Virus record (IMG/VR): IMGVR_UViG_3300031276_000009
Location: 1 to 37,573 of that record
From: a virus
Direction: 5' to 3' (one strand)
Length of the DNA: 37,573 nucleotides
The translations under genes and the position numbers were made by a program. The notes under the pieces were generated by a model that saw only the letters and a list, made by a program, of their open reading frames with translations, was not told the origin of the DNA and made no database searches. Position 1 is the first letter of the stretch. Each line of letters starts with the position of its first letter. This document shows, one piece after another, positions 1-7,195 of the stretch.

Positions 1-42
1 ATTACTCTACGTGGCTCCAGACCTCGCAATCTGTAAAGGTTT

Positions 43-98
43 TGTTACCTTGTTACCATGACAATTTTAAAATCTTGACAAATGGTAACAAGGTAACA
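43..98. repeat. 17-bp perfect inverted repeat, candidate operator
   Basis: The left arm at 43-59 (TGTTACCTTGTTACCAT) is the exact reverse complement of the right arm at 82-98. Each arm is two 8-mers in tandem, so the motif GTTACC/GGTAAC occurs four times, two in each orientation. The right arm fills the spacer between a consensus -35 (75-80) and -10 (99-104), and the left arm lies just upstream of the -35. This is the usual geometry of a repressor or activator site on a regulated promoter. A terminase or partition-protein binding site is an alternative. The binding protein is not identified. Confidence 0.8.
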
Positions 99-104
99 TA
101 TAAT
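75..104 (+). promoter_or_regulatory. Consensus sigma70-type promoter of the packaging/late operon
   Basis: TTGACA at 75-80 and TATAAT at 99-104 match both consensus hexamers fully, with an 18-nt spacer. Transcription would start near 110-112, and the terminase small-subunit ATG is at 113, so the mRNA would be leaderless or nearly so. No Shine-Dalgarno is seen before 113. The spacer carries half of an inverted repeat, so the promoter is probably regulated. Confidence 0.75.
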
Positions 105-112
105 CATTAACC

Positions 113-943
113 ATGGCGGAAATCGGAAAATCACAATTAGCAAAAATATTGAAAATGACCAGGCAGTCTATCTATCGATCTATTAGTCGCGGAAAAATAA
201 TTGCAAATTCAGCTGGATTAGTTGATACTCAAAACAAAATAAATCAGCTTTGGATTTCCTCTCATGGACTATCCGAAAACGATATCCTTTCAGCTCTTGA
301 CGAAATCCACAAAAAAGAAGAAAACAAGAAAAAAAATAAACCCATATCAAACCCATTACCGAAAATCAGAGAAAATAAAAACAAAAAACAACCCGAAGTC
401 GAACCCGAAAAAATTATAAAAAATGATCAAAATATCAATCAAAAAATAGTCGAAGCAATAGAAGCTTATACAGAAAACAATCAAAAAACCAATATTGATG
501 AAATCGAGTTTGAAAACATCACAGGACTTCCGGCCCGAATGATGAAGTTAAATCTTAAAAATCTTGTAGTGAAATATGGCGGTCCCATGATGTTGAAATC
601 GTGGGCAGATATATTAGTTAAGATTATGTCCGCAAACGAAAAAGATCAAAAGATTCAGGAGCGCCGACTTGAACTCATACAAAAAGATTTTGCGATATCC
701 CGATTATTTATGTTTTTAGAAACTTTATCTTCCAGGATTTTTGACTATACGGAAAATATACCAGTTGAGATAATTGCACTTGTAAAATCAGGCGCCGATG
801 ATATTGAAATAGAAATCAAAAAAAAAATGCGTAAGGATCTTTCTATTCTTCTTAAGGACACAAAAGAAAATGTAAATAGAGAATTGGAAAATCTTAAAAC
901 AAAATATGAAAAAACTAAAAATAATGAAAACACGGAAAATTAA
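113..943 (+). CDS. Terminase small subunit, Nu1-like, with N-terminal HTH
   Basis: It probably binds the packaging site and recruits the large subunit. Residues 4-30 (IGKSQLAKILKMTRQSIYRS) form a helix-turn-helix like the winged-helix DNA-binding end of lambda Nu1. Residues 60-115 are highly charged and Lys/Glu/Asn-rich, and the C-terminal half is helical and likely used for oligomerisation and contact with the large subunit. At 276 aa it is longer than Nu1 (181 aa). The start at 113 is favoured because the HTH begins at residue 4, although no ribosome-binding site precedes it; the promoter -10 ends at 104. It lies 3 nt upstream of the large subunit, the normal order. The role rests on the HTH and position rather than on overall similarity. 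Confidence 0.75.
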   Translation: MAEIGKSQLAKILKMTRQSIYRSISRGKIIANSAGLVDTQNKINQLWISSHGLSENDILSALDEIHKKEENKKKNKPISNPLPKIRENKNKKQPEVEPEKIIKNDQNINQKIVEAIEAYTENNQKTNIDEIEFENITGLPARMMKLNLKNLVVKYGGPMMLKSWADILVKIMSANEKDQKIQERRLELIQKDFAISRLFMFLETLSSRIFDYTENIPVEIIALVKSGADDIEIEIKKKMRKDLSILLKDTKENVNRELENLKTKYEKTKNNENTEN

Positions 944-946
944 AAA

Positions 947-2929
947 ATGGTAACCAAACAGATAAACCAAGATGATATAGATTTCATAATTCAACAAATC
1001 AACTCAATTACCGACTCAAGAATATATGAATTACCGTCAAGCTGGACGGAACGAACAAGATATATACCGTCTGAATTAACTACCATGCCAGGGAAATATA
1101 GTTTTGATAAAACTCCTTTTTTTCGTGAGCCGTTAGATTGTCTTGCGCCTACCTCCCCAATTCAGGAAGTAGCTTTCATGAAAGGTGTACAAATCGGGGC
1201 CACTACCGGGATCCTCGAAAATTATCTTGCATATAATATAGGATGCGATCCCAAACCTCAACTTTATGTTTCGGCTGACAAAGAATTAGTTACAACCGGA
1301 ATGAAAACAAAAGTCGAGCGTATGATTGATACCTGCAATCTCCGTGATATGATTTTTTCACAAACTGGAAAAAAAAGATCAACGGGCGATACCCTCACAG
1401 AAAAAGAATATCCAGGGGGTTTTCTTCATGCCATCGGTGCTCAAAATCCGGGTAAATTAAGACAGATGAGTTATCCCGTAATAATGTTTGACGAGGTTGA
1501 CGGTTTTCCCGACAAACTCGGAAAAGAAGGTGATCCGATAACAATCGCAAAAAACCGCACAAACGCTTTTGCTACGAAAAGAAAAATATTATATCTATCA
1601 ACCCCCCTGATTATGCAAACATCAAAAATATACTATCTCTACAAAAAGGGTGACCAAAGAAATTTCTTTGTACCCTGCAAATACTGCGGTGAAATGCAAG
1701 TTTTGAAATGGCATGGAGTCGATGAAAATAAAAATCAATACGGTATAGTTTTTGAGCTTACAAAAAAGTTTCATCCCGATTATGATACCGTAGGCTACAA
1801 ATGCAAATATTGCGGAAAGATTATGAAAAATCATGACAAATCAATTTTCATGAATCAAGGAGAGTGGCGACCGACCGCAATATCAGAATTACCGCTTTTC
1901 CGCTCATATTGGCTTAATACATTATATTCACCTCCCGGAATGTATTCCTGGGAAAATATAGTAATAGATTGGTCCGAGTGTTGGGACTTTGAAAAAAACC
2001 GCATGAAAGATAAAGAAAAAACTAGAACCTTTTATAACCTAAAACGCGGTCTACCCTGGGAAGAAACCGGATCATCCATAAAATATGAAAAATCCGTATT
2101 ACATAGACGGTCTGGATTTTTTCTATCCTCAATACCCGAAAAAATAATGATTCGTGACGCAGGGAGTGTTGCGTTATTGCTTACATGCGCAGTGGATGTC
2201 CAGGGAGATGGATTAATCGTTCATACTATAGCATGGACCTTCGGTGGTCAATCCTGGACAGTTGATTTTTTCAAAATTGAAGGTGAAGAAATAGAGGTGG
2301 GTGATATAAAATCAAAATTATGGTCCCAACTTGATAAATATATTATTGAAAAAACATTCACTTCCGAATCGGGGAAAAATTATAAAATCATGAATACATT
2401 CATTGACTCAGGATGGGGAAAATACTCAGATATAGTCTATGAATTTTGTCGAGAGTATTCTTCTGGCGTCTACGCGATAAAAGGCGAAGAGTGGATAAAG
2501 GCCGGGTTAACATATAGAAAGTTCACAAAAGAAACTCTCGAAAAAGCTGGATTGCCATCCGCATATAATATCAACACTACAAAATTGAAAGATAGATTGT
2601 CTCGTTATATGGGTCAATTGATGTGGGATTCTGGAAAGGTACAACCGGATTGGTATCCTAATTTCCCGGAAGATTTGCATGATGATTTTTTTCGAATGTT
2701 TGAAGCAGAATATCGCGTCGAAGTTCACGATAAAGATACTGGTCAATTTAAATACATCCGATGGAAACAAACCCAAGGCGCTGACAATCACGCTCTTGAT
2801 ACGACCGTTTACAATCTCGCCTCACTTGAGCTTGTCGCCGATCGAACCTGCCGGGAAGAGCTCGGACTTAATACTTTATCTTGGACCGATTTTTGGGAAT
2901 ATGCAAAAACAGGAATATTTTATTATTAA
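947..2929 (+). CDS. Terminase large subunit, GpA family
   Basis: This is the ATP-driven DNA translocase and nuclease that packages DNA into the prohead. The N-terminal region matches the phage terminase GpA family: residues 60-95 (FREPLDCLAP...MKGVQIGATTG) hold the degenerate nucleotide-binding loop of the family, and VIMFDEVD at about 178-185 is Walker B. Two CxxC pairs (CKYCGE near 247, CKYCGK near 290) form the zinc-binding insertion common in this family. The C-terminal half (AVDVQGDG, FIDSGWG) is the RNase H-like nuclease. The length of 660 aa is typical; lambda gpA is 641. Ribosome-binding sequence before 947 is weak, so translational coupling to the small subunit is likely. Confidence 0.95.
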   Translation: MVTKQINQDDIDFIIQQINSITDSRIYELPSSWTERTRYIPSELTTMPGKYSFDKTPFFREPLDCLAPTSPIQEVAFMKGVQIGATTGILENYLAYNIGCDPKPQLYVSADKELVTTGMKTKVERMIDTCNLRDMIFSQTGKKRSTGDTLTEKEYPGGFLHAIGAQNPGKLRQMSYPVIMFDEVDGFPDKLGKEGDPITIAKNRTNAFATKRKILYLSTPLIMQTSKIYYLYKKGDQRNFFVPCKYCGEMQVLKWHGVDENKNQYGIVFELTKKFHPDYDTVGYKCKYCGKIMKNHDKSIFMNQGEWRPTAISELPLFRSYWLNTLYSPPGMYSWENIVIDWSECWDFEKNRMKDKEKTRTFYNLKRGLPWEETGSSIKYEKSVLHRRSGFFLSSIPEKIMIRDAGSVALLLTCAVDVQGDGLIVHTIAWTFGGQSWTVDFFKIEGEEIEVGDIKSKLWSQLDKYIIEKTFTSESGKNYKIMNTFIDSGWGKYSDIVYEFCREYSSGVYAIKGEEWIKAGLTYRKFTKETLEKAGLPSAYNINTTKLKDRLSRYMGQLMWDSGKVQPDWYPNFPEDLHDDFFRMFEAEYRVEVHDKDTGQFKYIRWKQTQGADNHALDTTVYNLASLELVADRTCREELGLNTLSWTDFWEYAKTGIFYY

Positions 2930-2939
2930 AAAATAATAC

Positions 2940-2969
2940 TTGACAAAATAAGAAATACGGAATAATAAT
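2940..2969 (+). promoter_or_regulatory. Candidate internal promoter before the gpW-like gene
   Basis: TTGACA at 2940-2945 is a consensus -35. With an 18-nt spacer the -10 is AATAAT (2964-2969, five of six matches). The next start codon is at 2977, so a transcript from here would have almost no leader, as at position 113. It lies in one of the few true gaps of the operon (2930-2976), and no Shine-Dalgarno is visible before 2977. Confidence 0.5.
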
Positions 2970-2976
2970 TATCATT

Positions 2977-3276
2977 ATGTCACTATTAAACGAAACGCAC
3001 AGTTCAAATACTCAAACTTCCTTGGAGTATTGGCAAGATGAACTTAAAAACTCACGAGTATTACTATTCAAAATCAACGAGGCAATAAACGCCATTTCTA
3101 CATCGAATCATCAAAGTTATACGCTTGACACCGGGCAAACTTCCCAGACCGTGACAAGAGTTAATTTACCATCGTTAATTGTACAACGAAAAGAACTGTT
3201 AAATACAATTAGACAAATAGAAATGTATCTCGGAGAAGGTAAACCAAACGTAATACAAACAAGGCCGGATTGGTGA
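2977..3276 (+). CDS. gpW-like head-tail joining protein
   Basis: A small helical protein of 99 aa. Its position between the terminase large subunit and a lambda-type portal, and its C-terminal part (LIVQRKELLNTIRQIEMYLG), resemble lambda gpW and its relatives, which complete the head after packaging. Lambda gpW is 68 aa; here an N-terminal helix of about 30 residues is extra. The stop overlaps the portal start (GTGA). The start has no ribosome-binding site but is preceded by a promoter-like element whose -10 ends 7 nt upstream. The family assignment rests mainly on gene order and predicted helices. Confidence 0.6.
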   Translation: MSLLNETHSSNTQTSLEYWQDELKNSRVLLFKINEAINAISTSNHQSYTLDTGQTSQTVTRVNLPSLIVQRKELLNTIRQIEMYLGEGKPNVIQTRPDW

Positions 3277-4991
3277 TAGATCTAAAAAATATATATATTC
3301 AAAAAGCGCAAACACTCATAAAATTAAATAAAAATGATAAAGCTCAATTATTACTGGACGCCGCTTCAAGAATCGATACTCAGAAACCTGTTACTTTTAA
3401 AAGTAAAACAAACACTCAAAAAGATCCATACGCCTATTATGTAACCGACTTACTTTCAGCTGTATGGAATGGTGAAAAGTTCCCTGGAGGATTTGGATTA
3501 ACAAAAGATTATGAGTTTGTCGACTATTATACACTCCGAAAACGGTCCGTCCAATTGTTCAAAGAGAACCCATATGCCCGAGGCATGATCCGCCGGTTAT
3601 TAAGAAATGAAATACACAAAGGCTTGAATCTTGAATCAAATACAATAACAGAGATTACACTCCTATTGGATGAAGACGCTATAGTATGGGATGAAAACTC
3701 CGAACTTAATTTCAACTTATGGTCAAACAACAAACAATTATGCGACTGGAGAAAACAAAAAACTTTTGGAGAACTTCAACATGACTGCCGTCAAACTGCT
3801 ATTACTTCCGGGGATTGCCTTGTTATCAACCATATAGATCAAAAAACAAATCTACCGTCAATCGAACTCGTAGACGGAACAAATATAAAAACTCCGTTTG
3901 GAAAACAACCCAGAAAAGGAAATAGAATAATCCATGGAGTGGAACTTGATCAATACGATAAGCATATAGCCTATTGGGTGCAGGTGAAAACCTCAACAGG
4001 ATATGAATCAAAACGCATTCCTTGTTATGGAGAAAAAAGTAAACGCAAAATAGCGTGGCTTGTGTATGGAACTGATAAGCGCCTTGATGATGTCAGGGGT
4101 GAGCCTCTTCTTGCATTAGTCTTATACATGCTCAAAGAACTTGACAGATATCGGGACTCCGAACAAAGAGCGGCGGTCCTTAATTCGATAATTCCACTTT
4201 TCATAAAAAAAACAGAATTAGGACCAGGAAGCCATCCTATAAACTCTGGAGGCATAAGACGCGGAAATATAACAACCGAAGACTTTGACGGATCCGACAA
4301 AACATATAATATATCAACTATGCTCCCCGGAACTATTCCCGACGAACTCAACAAAGGCGAAGAGCCTGTTAGTTTCAATACCCAACGACCAAATGTAAAT
4401 TTTAAAGTTTTCGAAGAGGCAATAATAAACGTCTTCGCATGGGCATGCGAGGTTCCACCCGAAATAGCTCGTCTTTTATTTCAATCTAATTTTTCAGCCT
4501 CTCGGCAAGCTAACAACGAGTTCAACGTTTACCTCTCATATATTGCGTGGAAGTTCGGAAACGACTTCTGTCAACCAATTTATGAAGAGTTTTTGACCGC
4601 CTCCATTCTCATGAATCAAATCGAAACTCCTGGTTTTCTCGATGCATATTGGTCCGGAGATTGGCGCATATTAAGGGCATGGCTTAATGCTGAGTGGACG
4701 GGAATATCCAGACCATCTGTCGACTTGTTGAAAGACGTGAACGCAGCCGACAAAGCGCTCCAACTCCGTATAACAACATTTGACCAACAAGCACGTAAAA
4801 TATCGGGAATGTCAATCAGGACAGTTATAAAAAAACTTGCCCGAGAGAATAAGTTATTTCAGCAAGTCGGATTAACATCCAGTGTTGATGAAAACAATAA
4901 CGGTGAACCTATTATAACTCAAAATATAATAAATTCTCTCATAGAAAATATATCACAATTAAGCGAAAGAATAGAGGAACTAGAAGGATAA
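3273..4991 (+). CDS. Portal protein, lambda gpB family
   Basis: It forms the dodecameric channel through which DNA enters and leaves the head. Family features are FKENPYARGMIRRLLRNEIHKG in the N-terminal third, the D-G-T-N-I-K-T-P segment near 197-204 (IELVDGTNIKTP), the DDVRGEPLLALVLYMLKELDRYRDSEQRAA helix, and ACEVPPEIARLLFQSNFSASRQANNE near the crown/stem junction. At about 572 aa it is close to lambda gpB (533). GTG at 3273 is preferred as start because it overlaps the upstream stop as GTGA; a TTG one codon earlier is possible. The C-terminal tail is helical and charged. Confidence 0.93.
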   Translation: MIDLKNIYIQKAQTLIKLNKNDKAQLLLDAASRIDTQKPVTFKSKTNTQKDPYAYYVTDLLSAVWNGEKFPGGFGLTKDYEFVDYYTLRKRSVQLFKENPYARGMIRRLLRNEIHKGLNLESNTITEITLLLDEDAIVWDENSELNFNLWSNNKQLCDWRKQKTFGELQHDCRQTAITSGDCLVINHIDQKTNLPSIELVDGTNIKTPFGKQPRKGNRIIHGVELDQYDKHIAYWVQVKTSTGYESKRIPCYGEKSKRKIAWLVYGTDKRLDDVRGEPLLALVLYMLKELDRYRDSEQRAAVLNSIIPLFIKKTELGPGSHPINSGGIRRGNITTEDFDGSDKTYNISTMLPGTIPDELNKGEEPVSFNTQRPNVNFKVFEEAIINVFAWACEVPPEIARLLFQSNFSASRQANNEFNVYLSYIAWKFGNDFCQPIYEEFLTASILMNQIETPGFLDAYWSGDWRILRAWLNAEWTGISRPSVDLLKDVNAADKALQLRITTFDQQARKISGMSIRTVIKKLARENKLFQQVGLTSSVDENNNGEPIITQNIINSLIENISQLSERIEELEG

Positions 4992-5321
4992 ATGTGTATG
5001 GGAGAAATGGGATACAAAGAAGTAAAAAGCTTAATCGACGAAGCACTAAAACCGCTCGGATTATCTCTGTCTGAAATAAAAGCAACAATCTCCATCCTCC
5101 CCGCATTAAACGAAAGACTATCAGGATATAAAAAACTTGAAGAGCAGGTAGCAAACCATCAATTTTTACTTTGCGGAGTAGATGGGAAACCGGGAGCAAT
5201 TGACGATATAGGAACTCTAAAAAATAAAGATAAAAAAAATCTATCATTATTTTTTAAAATCGTCGCTCTCATAGGTACCACACTCGGAATAATAGCAACC
5301 GGAAAAGCATTCTTTTTTTAG
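4992..5321 (+). CDS. C-terminally anchored membrane protein, holin/XhlA-like candidate
   Basis: A 109-aa protein with a charged, coiled-coil-prone N-terminal two thirds (KEVKSLIDEALKPLGL...LNERLSGYKKLEEQVANHQ) and one hydrophobic segment at the C-terminus (FFKIVALIGTTLGIIATGKAFFF). This topology resembles XhlA-type lysis accessory proteins and some small holins, but I see no diagnostic motif. It starts directly after the portal stop with AGAAGGA upstream, and is the first gene of a run that also holds a peptidase, a multi-pass membrane protein and spanins. A role in lysis is inferred from that context. Confidence 0.45.
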   Translation: MCMGEMGYKEVKSLIDEALKPLGLSLSEIKATISILPALNERLSGYKKLEEQVANHQFLLCGVDGKPGAIDDIGTLKNKDKKNLSLFFKIVALIGTTLGIIATGKAFFF

Positions 5322-5329
5322 GAGAAAAT

Positions 5330-5671
5330 ATGTCAAATAAAACTAATAAAATAATTATAACTATAATGTTCTTGGCTTGTATATTCACAATCTCCTATCT
5401 ATTATTTTTTAGAATAGAAAAAGTAAATATTCCAGTAAAATCAATACCCATCTATAAAAACGAAAGACTTTGTGAAATCATAGATTTAAACAAACAGGTA
5501 ATCAAATATTTTACAGGCGATATCGATTATATCGAAAAAGAAACATATATCCAGATAATTAAAAAAAACGGAGATTGTAACGATTCGGTTTTTATACTGC
5601 CTAATGGAATAATAAGATTTTTTAACATAGAGGAGAAAAACGATGAGAAAAATACTCGGCCTGAAAAATAA
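5330..5671 (+). CDS. Small protein with N-terminal membrane anchor, unknown
   Basis: A 113-aa protein with an N-terminal signal-anchor (residues about 8-29, KIIITIMFLACIFTISYLLFF) followed by a mixed, probably beta-rich domain facing the periplasm. It has two Cys residues in the exported part (C48, C78) that could pair. The ribosome-binding site AGGAG lies upstream. Its 3' end overlaps the next gene by 29 nt. No family is recognised; the setting within the lysis cassette suggests an accessory or regulatory lysis protein such as an antiholin. Confidence 0.6.
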   Translation: MSNKTNKIIITIMFLACIFTISYLLFFRIEKVNIPVKSIPIYKNERLCEIIDLNKQVIKYFTGDIDYIEKETYIQIIKKNGDCNDSVFILPNGIIRFFNIEEKNDEKNTRPEK

Positions 5672-6239
5672 ATATAAATCACAAGTAGAAACCGCCCAGG
5701 TAGAACTGTTCAAAGATTATTTTCACAACGGTAAAATGATAGAATGTGGGCCAGTATCTGCGGCTATGGGTTTTGATATTGCTGGATGGTCTATGGATGT
5801 TTTCACTCCGGGTGAACAACCAGGAGATAGTATTCTTATGATGGTCCACAACCCGGACAATCTTAAAAAAATTAAAGAACGAAGAAATATCAACTATGAT
5901 GCGTTCCCACCAAACGAAGTACCTCAAGTCTATGACATAGTAGGCGAATTGTTATACGGAAAATATAAAGCCTGTAAGTTTGAATGGGGCTTAAGTTTTG
6001 AAATAATCAAAAAAAATATAAATAAAAATATATGTATGATGATTTCTGGTACTTTCCCGGCAGGTGGTCACTATGTATTAGTAGTGGGCTATGACGAGGA
6101 AAGAAAACTTGTAATTTACAACGATCCATATCCTCCACAGTGGCCAGATAAAAACGGCTATAACCGGGAAATGGATTTAGAGTTTTTATCAAAAATGGGT
6201 AAATATCGAGTCGATTTTTACCCGAAAAGGAGCGTTTAA
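5643..6239 (+). CDS. C39-like papain-fold peptidase, candidate endolysin
   Basis: A 198-aa protein with the catalytic layout of C39/papain-like peptidases: Cys35 in IECGPVSAAM, His143 in AGGHYVLVVGYD, and Asn160-Asp161 in IYNDPYPPQW. Such domains cut peptide bonds, and in phages they can act on peptidoglycan cross-links. No signal peptide is seen, so export would need a holin. It sits between holin-like genes and a spanin pair and is the only visible lytic enzyme in the window, which supports an endolysin role. AGGAG precedes the start. Processing of a virion protein is an alternative. Confidence 0.7.
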   Translation: MRKILGLKNKYKSQVETAQVELFKDYFHNGKMIECGPVSAAMGFDIAGWSMDVFTPGEQPGDSILMMVHNPDNLKKIKERRNINYDAFPPNEVPQVYDIVGELLYGKYKACKFEWGLSFEIIKKNINKNICMMISGTFPAGGHYVLVVGYDEERKLVIYNDPYPPQWPDKNGYNREMDLEFLSKMGKYRVDFYPKRSV

Positions 6240-6240
6240 A

Positions 6241-6681
6241 ATGGTAAAACAAAAATCAATCTGGGTAGTCTGGCTTATTATTTTTTCAGTGTTTTTGCTT
6301 TTTCCCCTTCAGCTTATAGTCAAGTTTGAAATCCCATTTGACGGAGCTATATGGGCTTTGTTTTTTATCGTTGGCGGTTATATGGGATTTGATCAATTCG
6401 CAACAATCATAACATCAAAGAAAATGCCCGAAGGATATAAATATACCGGAAGCTACAAAAAACTTTTATTTATTACAATCTCTCTTTGGATCCTTTTATT
6501 TGAAGCATTATTTTTTCAAAGTTTCCTAAAACAAATAAAACTCCCCTTAGATCAATTGTTCATGGCCGTCGGTTTGATATCAGGGATTTTTGCGGGAGGA
6601 AATAAATTAAATAATGCCGCCGAGCGAGAAGACGGTAATTTAAAACGACATAAAAACAAAGTTAATATGGTTGGATTATAA
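6241..6681 (+). CDS. Multi-pass membrane protein, holin candidate
   Basis: A 146-aa protein with four hydrophobic stretches: about 8-27 (WVVWLIIFSVFLLFPLQLIV), 37-55, 77-96 (LLFITISLWILLFEALFFQS) and 106-123 (LFMAVGLISGIFAGG), followed by a basic, hydrophilic tail (about 24 residues). The composition and place directly before the Rz/Rz1-like pair fit a holin. A strong AGGAG lies 5' of the start. Holins share no sequence signature, so the call depends on topology and context. Confidence 0.5.
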   Translation: MVKQKSIWVVWLIIFSVFLLFPLQLIVKFEIPFDGAIWALFFIVGGYMGFDQFATIITSKKMPEGYKYTGSYKKLLFITISLWILLFEALFFQSFLKQIKLPLDQLFMAVGLISGIFAGGNKLNNAAEREDGNLKRHKNKVNMVGL

Positions 6682-6682
6682 A

Positions 6683-6976
6683 ATGACCTTAATAATGATT
6701 TTAATTATTTTATTTATTGTTTCTCTATTGGTTAATTATTTTCTATTCAAATCCGTAAAAAAGAAAAATGGAATAATAGAAAGACAAAACGAAGCAATAG
6801 AAAAGGCATCACAAAACATGAAACATCTTGTTGATTATAATGACGTGATTCAAAATATATCAGAGAATCATCAGGAAGTTTACAATAAAATTAAAGAGGC
6901 AAAAACAGATGAAGAAGTTAATGATATTATTCATAATCTTATTACTATTAACAACAGTCACGTGCACGACGACTAA
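6683..6976 (+). CDS. i-spanin (Rz-like)
   Basis: A 97-aa inner-membrane protein with an N-terminal anchor (LIMILIILFIVSLLVNYFLF) and an exported coiled coil (KKNGIIERQNEAIEKASQNMKHLVDYNDVIQ), the layout of Rz-type i-spanins that bridge to the outer membrane in the last step of lysis. ATG at 6683, just after the upstream stop, is preferred over a TTG at 6671. The 3' end overlaps an out-of-frame lipoprotein gene by 68 nt, the classic Rz/Rz1 arrangement. Function comes from architecture, not sequence identity. Confidence 0.75.
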   Translation: MTLIMILIILFIVSLLVNYFLFKSVKKKNGIIERQNEAIEKASQNMKHLVDYNDVIQNISENHQEVYNKIKEAKTDEEVNDIIHNLITINNSHVHDD

Positions 6977-7157
6977 AGAAAAAGAGTTCATTACTTATAA
7001 ATATATCCTCCCACCATTTCCGAAAAGAAAAGAAATCATTTTACCGGCTAATTTAAAGTTAGCTGATTATGCGGAAATGATAAATTATTATGAACATCTT
7101 GTGCAAGAATGGGAAGAATGGGGAAAAAGTGTTGAAAAAATACTTGACACAAAATAA
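6909..7157 (+). CDS. o-spanin lipoprotein (Rz1-like)
   Basis: An 82-aa lipoprotein starting inside the i-spanin gene in another frame. MKKLMILFIILLLLTTVTC is a type II signal with Cys19 as the lipidation site; the residue before Cys is Thr rather than the usual Gly/Ala/Ser, a relaxed lipobox. The mature part is Pro-rich at first (ILPPFPKRKEIILP), as in Rz1, and then helical. AAAGAGG precedes the start. Together with the i-spanin it implies a host with an outer membrane. Its last codons carry the -35 of the next promoter. Confidence 0.75.
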   Translation: MKKLMILFIILLLLTTVTCTTTKEKEFITYKYILPPFPKRKEIILPANLKLADYAEMINYYEHLVQEWEEWGKSVEKILDTK

Positions 7158-7174
7158 ATATATGTTATTATAAA
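7144..7174 (+). promoter_or_regulatory. Candidate promoter for the beta-helix/capsid genes
   Basis: TTGACA at 7144-7149 (inside the last codons of the o-spanin) is followed after 18-19 nt by TTATAA/TATAAA (7168-7174). The next gene has a clear GGAGG at 7187-7191 and starts at 7196, so this promoter would give a normal short leader. It is the third TTGACA element in the intergenic regions of the plus-strand operon (others at 75 and 2940). Confidence 0.5.
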
Positions 7175-7195
7175 ATAATTTATACTGGAGGTAAT

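Noticed and set aside
1-42. cos site at the left edge
   Set aside because: A GpA-type terminase makes a nearby cos likely, but I see no cohesive-end-like or nicking-site pattern that can be defended.
947-955. ATGGTAACC at the terminase large start and AAGGTAAC near 8553 as extra operator half-sites
   Set aside because: Single 8-nt matches of this kind are expected by chance in a window of this size, and they are not paired.
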